Notes under the pieces: model-generated
Told to the model about the DNA's origin: nothing
Seen by the model: only the letters and a program-made list of their open reading frames with translations
The model's database searches: none
Translations under genes and position numbers: made by a program
Shown: positions 13,801 to 27,362 of the stretch, piece by piece
Position numbering within the stretch: the stretch's first letter is position 1
How the letters are laid out: each line of letters opens with the position of its first letter
From: Bombus terrestris
Taxonomy: Eukaryota; Arthropoda; Insecta; Hymenoptera; Apidae
Assembly: GCF_910591885.1 (NCBI RefSeq)
Contig: NC_063275.1
Coordinates: forward strand, 14,868,501-14,932,500
DNA length: 64,000 nucleotides
Reading direction: 5' to 3'

Positions 13801-16800
13801 TCGGTGAAAAGCAACGTTCGATGCTCGGGAATGTGTCCGGTGTAGTCAATGGCGACCTCCCCGAGGGAACGCGCGTGGTGCTTTCGGTGAAAGGCGGCCG
13901 GACAGCGGAATAACTCTTTTTCGCAATTACTCCGGGTACTTCTGGCGCGCGCAGAAATGCCCGCACGGCACGAAAGTACTCGCGTTCGTGTCGCACTTTA
14001 TGTGTACGTTGGCTGCGTGCGCAGAAATTGAATCGCTCATGCGGAATGAAGCGTATTAAAGGTGATTCGATTTCTTCGTTTTATTCTCTTCGGATCAAAC
14101 AGGTTTTCTGTCAAAGGAGGAGAGGGATGTTGTTGCCAGCCGGAGTAGAAGAAATCGTAATCAACGAGCCCCAGTAATTACGTGAGAATAGAATGCTAAT
14201 AACGGGTAGATCCTTTTTACGCGGGAGATTAGTATGAAAATCGATTTCTAATATGTCAGAAGGAAATTGCTTAAACGAAGCACGAAATTTATTGGAATTC
14301 GTCGATTACGGTGCAACATCAATTGAGAATCAACTTGGAAAATTGAGCGACTGGGAATGTCAGCAAAAACAGTTACGGAGATTACGATTTCTCGGAATTG
14401 AATGATCTGCGAATCAATCTCTGAAGTTACGAGACCATAAAGCGAAATCGCCCGCCGACACAAGTATACGTACCTTTGCTATTTTGAAATTCATACTTGC
14501 AGCAAAGGTGGAAGGAACGATCTTCGCCAGGCGCCCGTTGCTCGCACGGTCGTTAAAATATGCATCGATCTCAAAAATTGCACGATTTCCAGGCATCATA
14601 ACGGACCTAGACAGTCGTGCATTGTCCCGATCTATCTGACTGCTCGCGATATAAATGTTCTACGTGTTTGTAAATTCAATCGTGCGCCAGGTAATACCTT
14701 GGATGTGTGATACAGCCTGTCTCGACGATATTGTCTCACGCTCGATGTCGCGTTACTGTCTCGCATCTGCGGCCTTTTCGTGTCTGAACATCTGGGTCTT
14801 CCCGTTCGTCGAGACGCAATAGAGCTTCTCCATTTGATTCCGAGCTGTTACTTTATTAGACCGCAGCCTCGGACGGCGATGAACCGATATTTCCGTGATT
14901 CCCCGCATCAAGTACCTCGGTATTCTCCGGTTGCAATCCGCGAGAATAGACATCCGTTATTTGTGGTTGGAACGCGTACGCGCTCTCTGCCGTTATAACG
15001 TTCAAATTTGTCCGGAAACGTTTATACAGAGGTACAAATTGACGCGATAGGTGGCGTCGGTCACCACCCCCGGCATTAGTTTGCCTTTCACAGATATTTC
15101 ACCGGGCAAATTGCGCGTAATTATCGGCAAGCAACTCTCCATCCCTACCACCTGGTTAGCCTGTAGCGAATTTCCTTTTTCGCTCGCACGCACGCAGGTT
15201 CCGAGGTTGTTTTCAAGCCCGATCGATTCCCAGTCGGTTTTTTACCTGGCGCTCATTGGACATCGATGAAAGGGAGCATATGACGGTTACGTCTGTGATC
15301 ACCGATATATCGAATCCATAGTCGGCGGTTTTGGGGCAATATCGTTGCTGGTGCACCCTATTCTGTCTCGCTCTTTCCTGTCTCTTCTTTCGAAATGTAC
15401 TCGTCTCTGTTCGCGAGTGTGCGCCTGTATCTTTTTTTTTTTTTTATTCATCCCGGTGTTTGCCCAAACTGGATATCCACGGTACTTTTCCACGCGTGGT
15501 CCTTTGTAACTCGCAATGACCGCTTTTTCGTCCTTTTGTGCCGGTAGTTTTCCATTGCCCGTATTTGCTTTCATTGTTTCTGCCGGACGCAGCCGCAGCT
15601 CCCCCGCATTTTCATGCTTTTGATCTGACAGCATACGTACTCCTCCGCTCACGTGAACGGACGATAAAAAACAAGCAACGAGAAAGGAAAGGCAGAGAAC
15701 GGGTGGTGCCGCGAAAAACTAACTACACCCCACGGACACTCTTTCTCCCTCTTATCGACGACTTTTTACGCGTACCATCCGATTTCACCCCTGTTCCACC
15801 TTTACAGTGGCTTCGTCCCCATCCTTGTTCCGTCTCTCCCGCTCACCACGGCTACTACCGTTCACGGGCAATAATTTTCGCGGTGCTTACGAAACTTTTG
15901 AGAAATAAATTTCCACCTGGCTGAGCCACCGCTCGAATTTTATGTTACCACCGAGGGGGATTAATATAATTCTTTCGCTCAATTTAGGAACGAGGTTAAA
16001 CAATGGAGCATAACGGTAACGAGCTCGGGCTGTTCATTACGAAGAAAGAGCTTTGAGAAATTAAACAGGTAATAAAGCAGATTTTTTGATAAGGCCGGAG
16101 CCGGCTATTTATTTCCCGTCGTAACTACGCTTTAAACGTATTGCAGCGTAATGCGCGAAAGAATCGCGTAATTATATGGAAGAATAGCTCGTTTACAAAT
16201 ATAGAAAGAGAAAGAGGGGAGCGAACCGGAGTCTAAGGCGAATTAAATATTCAGGAATCCTAGCGTGCCGGTTTTTCCGTCGTCGTCTCTGTGAACATGA
16301 AATTTCAGAGAAAGCGACAGCAGCCAGTCTGGCCACAGTATCCCCTCAAGTTCGTAGTGCGTACTCGTCGGTAGTGGTGTGACTGCACCCTCCGGCATCC
16401 CTTGGTGCACTTAACCGTAGAAGGGCTTGGAAGCACACAGGACACCATCCACTTATGTCGCGGTTTCCCCATTGGCATCATACTAAACTAAGTGAACGGG
16501 AGAATGAGTATCGTCATTAAGCAATTCCGCTTGTAAGCGTGTTGAAGGAGGAAAACGGACCCCGTGAATTCGACACGGAACGCATCCTCGATGTAGCGCG
16601 GCGCTCGTTAACCACTAACCATGCAATTACTTATTATCTCGAAAACGAGACGTCCTCGCTCTTCAGAAAATAGAACCGTTTCCTTTTCTTCCATTTCCTC
16701 ACCACCACTAAAGCTTAAAAGATCCCGATGTCGCGCAACGTTTCTCACGCCTCCGTTCCACCGACGGCTAAAACTTGAATTTAAACTTTCTTTCACGCAA

Positions 16801-19800
16801 ACGTTTGTTAAGAAATCTAACACGCTCGTACGCGTAACAAGGAGGGCCTGTACACGCTCGTTTATCATCCAGTTACAGAGGAAAGTACTACTTGACACGG
16901 GGGGCCAATTACGTTTAATATTACAGAGTTCACCGCGATGGCGCGGCGTGACGTGTTATTTCGATCGACCAACGAAGAAACCGATTGCAACGGTACACTG
17001 CTCTCCTCGTTTCCTTGTCGTGTTCTTCGTTGAATTTTCTCCATCTCAAAAAATTCAAACCGTACCACCGATAGGTTGTAACAACCAGCAAACTACCTTG
17101 CTACATTATAGAATCGCCATACCGATGTGCATTTTATCGATAATGCAATGCATTGTGTCAACAACACGAATTTACCTAATAAGTAACTGGTAGAAAACGT
17201 GAATCCGGATTCTAAAGCGAACTTCTTTGGAATAGTGAATAAAATATCGCGAGTGAACAAATTGTAAGTTCGTAATACACGATACACCCAACATTTTTTA
17301 TCATATTTAATTTTTTAACATATTTTGTAATTATTCTAATTTCGTCGACGTGCGTTCTATTTCTATAATAATCGACAACTTCCAATTCGTCGAATTTAAT
17401 CACCGAGTTTAGTCATCTGGTTTTCGTTCCTCTTTGACCAAGTTTTGGCGACTGATCGACGATGCGTAATAGCACCAACAGCTACTACAGCGTGTACAGT
17501 GGTGTGTAGTGAAACTCGCGTTCTCGTAGAACGTACCTACACATCTACTTCTATTCTTTTTTTTTTTTTTCTCAAGCATAGCCTTCGCTCAAAGCTACGA
17601 AATAATTCCACCGCGTAATTACAGCTCTTTGGACGCGAATCGTACGCGCCTTGATCTACGACGCAACCTGATTTCCGTAGCCTCGTACGAACGGACTGCC
17701 ACGACGTGGCATACGAAGAGATTAATTAAAGGGGCAAAGAGATTAAATTCGACGCCGTTGAGAACGCGGAGGCGACGTGCAGCGGACGCGTCAGCGCAAA
17801 AATCAGCGTGCACCACGAAAGCTATGAGCATCTCGTGGTTCTCACGCTTGTCGGTGTTTATGAGCGACCCCTCCGCGGCCGGATCGTGCAAGCATTACAT
17901 TTGAACAATGAGAACCATTCTATTGAAATGCAACAATGGTGCATTGTGAAACATCGTGCAGGATGAATATTCAAGAACCGGCCGCTCGAACCTGCATTAA
18001 CGAACGCGTTTCCTTCAAAAGCGTTGACAATTTCATTTGTAATATCCTCTGAGCCCCTTCCATCCGCTAGTAATATCTCTCCGAGTTTCGTTTCATTGAT
18101 CGATGAATCAGTTAATTAAGATCACGGTGATACGGCATCGAAATCTTCTTAAAAGGTTATAGGGTTAATTTCTTATCCTTTTTCGACGTACATCGTATCT
18201 CGTAGGAAGAAAAACAAGTTCAACGACCTATTGTAAAAACGCATGAATGCATATCGTTCTGTTGCAGTTCGCGACCATGGTTGGTATCAAAAGCGATACA
18301 ACGTTGTCAAAACCATCTTTCGCACGTTGTTTTTAATCATCTTCTGGTTACCTATAGTTTAGATCACCGCATCTTAGAAAGTCGTTAAACTTGAACGATA
18401 AGAAAGACGATATAGAATAAGTTAGGCTGGGATAATAGGTGAACAAACTCAATGTTAAAGTTACTACAAGTTTGTTATTTCGAACCCTTGTTGATCCCTA
18501 AGTAATCCCTAAATGCAAGCAATTTGTTGTATCGATCAGCGTCCTAACAATCAGTTCCCGTACGGAATTGCTTAAACGTTATGAAATGAGTGGTGGCTTT
18601 GCAGAAGCGGTAAAGTGTTTCGTGCTGCGAAATTAGTATAGCTCATTCCGTTCTATATCCCGTTCGTTAAGCAATTTCTCGTATAACCGCGAGGTGCGCG
18701 CTTTGGATGAACGGATGTTCAATATCGACAGGCATTTCCGTGCAAATGGTACACGCGTGTTGTGTTCGGCTCAAAGGGAATTCGGCCTATTTACGAGAGG
18801 AAGAATTAACGGAGTCATGTTCACGGGGTCGCGCAGAACCATCCGAAATTATGTATATGAGTAAGAATTCTTGCTTAATTACCGATATTACCGCTTATCT
18901 CGATATTGAAATTTCAGGAAATTATGAAATTTTTCACGTTCCTCGAGCATCGGCTTGTTACATGTTGTCAAACGATACGGTCGACCGATGATGGAGGGGA
19001 ACGTTAAATGAAAATTCATATTGATCCGGACATTCTTCCTTCTCGTGTGATCCTTTTTATATATATATATCTATATATATACACGCGCACGTGTTCGTTT
19101 CATGATTAAAAAGGGGGCGGCCGATTGTCGTTTCGATCGACGGCGCGACGCTTGCATCGCGAAATACACATTTTACGGCGGCGGCGTGCAATTTTAATCG
19201 CACGTAATTAGTTGTATTTCAGTTGGAAATTACGATGAAACCCTCAAACCGGTAATTAATATCTCGAATTAATCAAAAGATCGGCACTAGGTTACGATAA
19301 TTAAACGCACAATAACGTTTTGCTTCTGCGATTAAACGTTCATTGGAAATGTTGTCGCGATAGTAGCTACGACACGTGGTAAATATTAATTCGAAAGCGT
19401 TAAAGCAAAGTCACGATTTTCTTTGATAAAATTTAAATGATAGGGGATTAAGAGCTGAAGTTGCACAGCACATAATCTCCAGCGATTTCGTGTCAAGAGT
19501 CATCGTGACTTATCAAACATCTTAACATTAACAAACATCTACACATGGTACCGTTTTCCTTCCCAGAAATTTATAAACCTGTGTAAAAAGTTGCATTTTA
19601 CAAAATTCAACGCTTAACAAGGTTTACCGAAATAATCGTTCGATGCGATTGACTGTGACCGAGGAGGTTAGCACGTACGTGGAGGACGTTCGTTTGAATT
19701 ATTGCCAATATTTCCTGGGACGTAATGCACACGATGGAGCCTACGGACAACGTTAATCCTGACTGACAATTTTCGTTCTACCTCTGCACTCGCGCTAGCG

Positions 19801-22426
19801 CGTTTCCATCTCGTTCGCACACGGCCTTCCCTTAAACTTCGTTTCAGTCGCCATTCGATCGACAAGTCGAAATTCATGGAGTATTTTTCTATCGGATAGT
19901 CGTATCGGTATACATCAATTTATAACAGTTTATAACAGTTTATCTATATCTCTGCTCTCGCGTTGATCCACACCGCCTATCGCAGTTTAGTCTAACTATT
20001 TCGGTATAGTTTTATATCGTATATAGTATAGTTTATTCGACGCCGAACTCACTTACGTATCTCTGTTAATCTCAACTCCGAAAAATATTTCAATCGATCG
20101 CTCAAACGTTAACAACACCTTTTAGATCGTACGCGTCGCGTAACACCTTTGCCAATTTTCCTTCCGTTTCTTCCGATCGACGATTCCTCTCAGCCCGATA
20201 AACTGCCAATTACACCGACAGCCATTCTCCTCGCGTTTCAAGGTGTAACGACAATCGACTCGTTACATCCTTTGCTCATTTCGTATCGACGGTACAAAGA
20301 CGGTTTCACGGATAAAAAGGGACCGCTTCGAAGTCACGACTGGACATAATTTACAATTTAATTAGCCAGAGGGGAGACATCGAAAAATATTTCCAACGAC
20401 GAATGAAGATATTCACTCGCAACGGCGTCTGAATGAGTCGGTTGTGCATGCGACTAACGAATGCCTCGTAACTTGTTAGACATTCATCCGGCGTCGTGAC
20501 AGCCGCACGTTTCGTCTGTCGAAGAAGCAACAATCCGTTCGTTAAGCTTTTTCCCGGTATTACGGCAATCGAGTTGAGTCAGGACATTCGATACAGCCGG
20601 ACGACTGGCCAACAGTCATACGCTGTGAATGCACAGATAAAGCAATGGAAGCGTCTTCCAGATTGCTCGTTGCTTCCAAGAAAAGGCAGCCGGCCCCCGC
20701 TATGATAGTTCCTGTCCATTCAATGAGAATTCCTATACGGACCCATAAAAGACCACGCGTGCCATGATGCGCGTGCTGGATTTATCGACGTTCCGCGAAA
20801 CGATCGTAGAACGCGAAACGGTCGCAGAATTTGTTCGAGTCTCATCTGGATGCTGGTTTATTTTCGCTGGTAATTGCTGAGAAGGATCGTCGATGGCCTC
20901 GAAGGTTGATCGACGTAGAATATTCGGGGGTAGATTAGAATTCGATTAAGGTCGAGTTTGTTCGAGTTCGATTCAAATGAGTCTGCATCCCCGATGTTGG
21001 CTATTTGGAATATCAAATTGGAACGAGATCGTGGCCTGGCAGATGCTGTGGTCTTTTAGAAGCGAAGTCTGCTTTCGTAACTCCGCGGTCAATTTTCTTA
21101 TCACTTGGAATTTGTGAATTTGCATTTGGCCAGTCTGTGAATTCGACGATTTTAATAACCTCGCTAAGAGTAAGCTTCAAGTCATAGGAAGTATAAATCA
21201 CATCGTGGATTTTACCACGCGACGTAAATTTCCAAGATGTAAATGTTGCCGTTCGAAAATATGCGACCATAACTCAGGCTGTTCGCAGTTTGGTCAGCGG
21301 CCGGTAAAGCGTCGAGTGTTTCCGCGGGGCCAATTTTAATAAAACGTCTGAAGTGGCGCAACAAAAGCGTCCCTGCTAGCTTTCAACCACTTTCACACCG
21401 ATGTATACTCGCTCGAGAATTCCGCGCCTCTTTTCAAGTTGCCTTTCTCGTTCCTTCGTCCAGACTTTCGATTCGATTCGCCACGGCTGTCTTACCCTTT
21501 GAACTTGTTGTTCTGTTTCCTTTGGGCTACTTGGTTAAAGCGATTACGGGACAGCTTCACAGTACGCTCGTTCACCGTTCTCCCTGCTTTTTAAGTGCTA
21601 TCGAGGATTTAGTTTCTTCCGGTCGGTCATTCGCGCGCTCGAGGTACGAACACAATCTCATTGTACGTCGAGCATCATTAACGTGTCTAGACATCGTATT
21701 GTGATTTAAACGTAATTTCACTATTCATAAAAGCAAGAGATAAGACGCGATGAATGAAGAGCACACCGTGCACGCGACTCAATCTCTGCCCTCGTGCACT
21801 CTTCGTCCTCATCCGTCGAATCTTTGCCGTTCGATTCACCGGACTGGCTCGTCTCCTCTTTTTCCCCTCTCGTTCGTCCCTTGATTGCTTCTTCGCTGGC
21901 TGCGTCTCTATCTCCGGGAAAACGATCTGGACGTTCCAAGCAGAAGGAAGACTTCCGGGCTGTCGACGAGTAATTAGGAGGAGCAGTTGTGGAAGGAAAC
22001 AATCGGTTCGAGTCAACGACGAAACTTCCTCGGTCGGGTAACTAATCGTGATTCGCGACACGAAAAACGACCAGTGTTCAACCGATCGTATTATCGTTTC
22101 GATCGATAGCTTCAGTTAAGTTAAAAGTAACGACAACGCCGGAATCACGTTATATACGCCTGTTTGCCGCATTGATATTAATTTAATTGATACAGCACCG
22201 CCGACAACGATGTTGTCTTGTTTGATTCGCTTCGACAAATATCCGCGCGGATGTAATTTCTCTTCCGTTTAGTACGCATCGGTATTTTAATTGAATGAAA
22301 TGATAATTAAATCACCATACTTGCGAGAATATCGCGAAAAGAAGAATAATCTTATCTTGACAGTGGAAACGTTGAATTGATCCGACTCGTTGCCACGGTT
22401 TAACCACGTTATTTCGGGATTCTAGT

Positions 22427-22429
<3 letters not shown>
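10898..22429. other. Non-coding stretch with low-complexity tracts
   Basis: No gene is supported. There is a pyrimidine-rich segment at about 11,450-11,870. Fourteen consecutive T occur at 15,432-15,445 and again at 17,557-17,570. A perfect 8-bp inverted repeat (GTCTCGAG, CGTT, CTCGAGAC) lies at 13,697-13,716. TA alternation occurs at 19,058-19,084, and the decamer TATAACAGTT is tandemly repeated near 19,920-19,940. The 190-codon ATG frame at 16,621-17,193 has no recognisable domain, and I judge it fortuitous. Confidence 0.5.
19058..19084. repeat. (TA)n microsatellite
   Basis: Alternating TA with one C interruption, followed by an ACACGCGCACGTG stretch. It is a simple repeat. Confidence 0.85.

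Positions 22430-22430
<1 letters not shown>

Positions 22431-22458
<28 letters not shown>
22431..22458. repeat. (CT)14 microsatellite
   Basis: Fourteen uninterrupted CT units. Such tracts are GAGA-factor-like on the opposite strand, but no promoter signal is visible next to this one. Confidence 0.95.
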
Positions 22459-22459
<1 letters not shown>

Positions 22460-25400
22460 ACTCCCTTTCTCCGGGTATTCTCGCAGTTCCCTTTGCCTGT
22501 CTACTGTTAACGAGGAGACTGACGCAGCAGGTAATTAGTAGGTGCACTTCTTGGAGGAAAGCAGACGTGTAATGCGAAACTCCGAAACAACAAAGCTCGG
22601 TTCTGTGTACCGTAGTTAGTCGTGCGTCCTATGCGTCGACGGATTTGAAAAATCCCATTGATTTAGAAACTCTCGGTCGGAGTATAACGAAATAACGAAC
22701 GATCGGATAATCGTTTGAAACGTCGACGAGGTACGCGTAACCGCGTAATTGATGCCGCCTCGTCAGGGTAATTAAGCGGGAAACGTCAAGGGAATGGAAG
22801 TATAAAATGTGTAGCGATCGAAACGTTAATGGAACAATCAAAAGTGATAAACTAACAAATCGTATCGTTAACCGTTGCAGAGGTGGGAAAATCTAACGCG
22901 GGATCGCGAATTGCGCGTGGGGCGTTGTTATAATCTACGATCGAATAATAACGTTTGTCGGGCATAGCCGAAGTCTGCTACTCTTCGGTGGGTAAATTAG
23001 CCAGCAATGTGTCCGGTGTTGCTGGCAAACTGCTACGCAAAATTAATCCGACCGCGTACAAACAATGAGCGCAATATTAAATGCAAAATCGGCGACCGAT
23101 GCGATTGAATTGCTCGTACGCGTCGCTAATACTCGGCGCCACCTCGTGAATTTCAATTTCGCAGCTCTCGGTTTCTTGTTGTGGCCAGAAACGTGTACCG
23201 TTTGCACGCGTCGAAAGATGGTGTATGGTTCTCAAATTGAATACCTGACACGAAGCCAAACGTTGTTCTTTGTTCGACTTCGTATTCGATCGACGATTAT
23301 CGAGCTATGCAACGACGCGAAGATTCGCAAATTTACATTCAAAGGACACGTGGTACGATATCGATGACATCGAGTCGACCTCCTCCGGCGAACGTACGAG
23401 AACTCGACGAGAACAAGAGAAGCGAATCAGGTTGAAAAGTGCATTTGCACATAATCGTGATACTCGAAATATTTTTTTAAATGAACGCGTTTAATGACAT
23501 ATTATTAAACCGGGACCTGGGATATTCTGCCTCGTTCATCTTCTCGTCGCATGGCTCTCGTGGCGGTCGCTGGCGCTGTACCCTTTGGCGAAGCCGACTT
23601 TGCAGGCGCTTTTAATGCCAGGTCCGTGGCGCATTACTCACCGCAATGTAAAGTAGGCGAACATGTGTAGAAGTCGGCCTTAGCTCATGCCCTCTACCTG
23701 CCTCGCCAGTACACAGGTAAGTACCTGTGGGCAGCATCGAGTATATATCGCATATATCACGCGTTTAAGTACCCAAGCATAGCCCTTTCAACCTCGCAGC
23801 CTCACTCGTGAGCCCTTGAGCCGGGCCGAGTCTACCAAACGAAGACAAAGAACGCTTCCGAAGGAGACTCCCCGATCCTGCGGAGACCGTGACCGATGAA
23901 ATATGCAACGTTGCCTCGTGCATTTCTGTCAAAATGTTTCTCTAAATCTTCGTGGATTCGTGATTCATGTTTCGTCGCTGCTGTAGGTTCCCGTGGAAGG
24001 AAACTGCGCCGCCAGTGCTTTATGCTTTCAAACTCGCCTTTACGTTTCCGTGAATATGTCTCTTTTCTTTCTTATTCTTAGAAAATTCTGGTCTTTGGGG
24101 GATATTTCCTGCGCGAATAGTTTCCACGTTTTTGTTGTTGTACGAAAGTAGGATGGTTCCTGTGAAAGATGGATCAAAAAATAATTTCGTCGTAACATTT
24201 CGGCCGAAATTAAAATTTATTCGGCGGGAAAGCAACACAAAATACAAATTCCCAAGTTCTATGAAACTCTGATTCGAAACTATTTTTCATTTGTTTGATA
24301 GATCTACGATTGAAAATTTACTATCGCGACAAATTGAAGTTGAATAGTTTTGAAATTATTCTATTAACCAGGGTAATATATTTTTAGTTAACGCACCAAA
24401 TAACACAATGGTTTTTGATAAGTATCGTGTAATGGCACGTACATTCATGCGAAGGAAGTGGGATTTCACATTTCATTTTAAAGGAACAAGCAATCCTCGT
24501 GCTTTGTACGAGATCCTGGATATAGGCGTCCGGAAATTAAAACCCATATGTATCCCCTTGAATTTTTTACGGGGAAATAATTTCTGCCCGTGGTAAAAAC
24601 GTGTTCGTGTAAATAAAAGACTGTCGTTCTAGGCAGAAAGAAATGCATGGAAATAAGGTTGACGATGTCGTTTAGAATTTCCTCGGTAGATACATTTCAT
24701 TCGTAATCGAGCAACAAGAATATTATGAATTTCACTATTTCCAGAAACGTAATCTCAAAATTATTTGGTAATTTGTCTCCACTCACGAGCCCACGAACAT
24801 TCTGCGAAACACTCGAAAATAATTCGCCCGTGGTTTCTAAAAAATTATTTATTCTAGACGGGAAAATAGCAACACGGATGGACAATGCAACTTTGTGATT
24901 CTGTATCCAACACGCTGTACGATTCATCAAATTTATGTATCTAACAACAGAACCATAATACTCTCGCTTATATTTCGTTATTAAAGATATAAATCTGTCG
25001 AATCGCTACGAAATCACACCAATATTGCGTCGTTCTACGTTATCAAACTTAAAGTCGTAACGAAAAGTTCCTTCCCTGAACGTCTCCTCTCCCCACTCAC
25101 ACACGCGCACACGCACACACACAGAGGAACGATTTCGCACCCCATTTTTCCATTCCATAACAGACAGCAACATAACGAGAGGCGCGTTTGGTTCGCAGAA
25201 CGAAAACCGCGAAGGAACCGCGGCAGGGTTGGGTGTAGCAAGGGGTTCGCTTGCGAGTGAAAAAAAGGAAAAAAGAAGAGGAAGATATGAATAAATGAAT
25301 CGGTGGCCCCCGTTATGGGTCTGGCTAAACCACGGGACAGCGAAAGCGGCAGGGATGTGAGAAAAAGACGAAGGGTGAGGCTAAGAGGAGTGCGGCAAGA

Positions 25401-27325
25401 GAGGGCAGAAACGGGCGAATAAAAGCTAGCGTCGAGCAGATGGCTGGTGCGGCCATTAGCTAATGGATCCCCTAACACCAGTACAGCGGCGAGTCATCCG
25501 CTAGGAAGTACAAACCGGTAGGTGGACGCGTCTATTGGTGACGGTGGTGCCGTATCCGTGCACCCTTTCACTCCGTGAACACGCAGCCAACGAAATCGTG
25601 CGGCGGCAATCGCGCTAAATCACAAACGGACCGACTGAGTAGCACGCTTTTCCGTCCGCAGCATCCTGCTCTGGCATGTTTCTCGGTTCGATCGACCGTG
25701 TACACGTTTCCACGTACATAGACACCCCGTACCTATACGCACAATCGCCGCAAGCCGCCACGAAAATTACCAGAATACAACGCCTACGATCCCGGATGAT
25801 TTCCAATCACTTAACGCGTCATCCAAAACACAGGCACCTGAGCTCCTACGACGACATGGCTTCGTGTCGTAGTCCCCTTTTTACGATCCCGCTGCGAAAC
25901 GACAGGAAGAACGATCGTCATTCGGATCACGCGTCGATCAAGTAAAACACGGCATCGTTTATCCGTCGACAACGAATGAGATGAAAACGACGCGTACGCG
26001 CGTAATTGCTGTTGTTACTGGAAATTAATCGAACCGACCATGTTTTGTCGTTAGCCGCTATTTCGTACCACGCGTAGGTATGTACTTTGCGATCCGTTTT
26101 GCTTTAACCCGGCACGCTGCGTGTTTTCGTAACGAGAACCGGTGATTTTTTGGCGTCGCGTATAAACCCGACGTAAATTGGATCAAGCGCCGGTCCGGGT
26201 AGGGTGAAACGGCTTGGTAAAGAAAGAATATATTAGTCGGCGCGATCCACTGGGTGTATCGTAAAGCGTGGATTTAAGTTTGCAGGTTAGTACGGAGCGC
26301 GGGAGAGATAAAAAAGTTTGTGCAAATGTTTGCACCATCCGATTTCCTTTCTAAACCACCGTTCTTGCGCTAAACTAGTTGTTCGCCCTTCCTCACGCGT
26401 AACTTTCCTAGAAACTATTACACCGTTGCTATCGAAACGATCCGGATTATATAACTCGTTTAATATTACCCACCGTATGATTATTAAATCCTGTAACGCG
26501 AGTTCTTAAATCGCAAATATATTATAACGGGGAATAATAATTAAAACACAAAAGCTCTATCTTTTTATTTTTTTCTTGTCATTTTGGTGCGTTGAATTTA
26601 CCTCTAGATTTACGTCGACATTTTACGGTACGACCAGCCATTAAATAGTATTAATTACAACCAAAATCCACCGGAATCTCTCCGGATTAATTTTCTCGTT
26701 GCAAGAACAGGAAATAAAAAGAGCCACTTCGCGGCAGTGAAATTATTAATTCAGCGAGAATTACGACGTCGAACGTTTTAACAGCCGACGGGGGTGGCTG
26801 GCGGAAGGGCCGATACAAATTGTCGGACATTTTAAAGTCTCCCCTCCTGGCTCCCGTTGCCCGGCTATTTCTTTTTTTTTCGTTTTTTACTTTCTGCTCC
26901 TTCGTGGTAGACGCGTGTGCGCATTTTTCTGGACCGTGGAAAACGCGAGTACGACGACGAAGAGCGAAAGAGAGCGACAGAGAAATAAAATAAAAGGGTG
27001 AGCGAGTCGATTTCGGCGGACGAGAGGAACCCACCCCCAATTACCTAAAATACACCGGCGACGCAACGTTCCCCGATATCTATAATTAACACGGTGATCG
27101 CACGGTACGCCCAGCGACGCGTGAATTCGGTATCACTTTCCAATTTACGCCTGTTACGCCGGCGAAGAACGAAGGCAGTCGTTACCAGCGATGATACGGC
27201 CGTGTCACGGCTCGCCGCGCGCTCGCTAATTGAACATTCCGAATTAAAATCCGCGACAGTTGGCGATTCTCGTTATTATTAACCAAGGCTGGCGTGCAAG
27301 ATCGGTTTTCCTCTTTCCATCTCTC

Positions 27326-27328
<3 letters not shown>
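22459..27328. other. Non-coding stretch, one strong splice-donor match
   Basis: No protein gene is supported. A CAG followed by GTAAGT at 23,714-23,722 is a full-strength donor match at the end of a GC-rich patch (about 23,540-23,720), so an untranslated exon is possible but unproven. The same patch carries a 9-of-10 inverted pair, AAGCCGACTT and AAGTCGGCCT. An (AC)n-type tract lies at 25,095-25,123. Confidence 0.45.
25095..25123. repeat. (AC)n/(GCAC)n microsatellite
   Basis: An imperfect AC dinucleotide run with GC interruptions. It is a simple repeat. Confidence 0.85.

Positions 27329-27360
<32 letters not shown>
27329..27360. repeat. (CT)16 microsatellite
   Basis: Sixteen uninterrupted CT units, preceded by a looser CTCTTTCCATCTCTCTTC segment. 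Confidence 0.95.

Positions 27361-27362
<2 letters not shown>

Noticed and set aside
16370..16450. TGCACC and GGTGCA pairing region as a possible structured RNA
   Set aside because: Only a 6-bp stem is certain, competing pairings are equally good, and there is no promoter or terminator signal.
16621..17193. 190-codon plus-strand frame
   Set aside because: Ser/Thr/Arg-rich with no domain, and an opposing frame over the same bases. Composition explains it.
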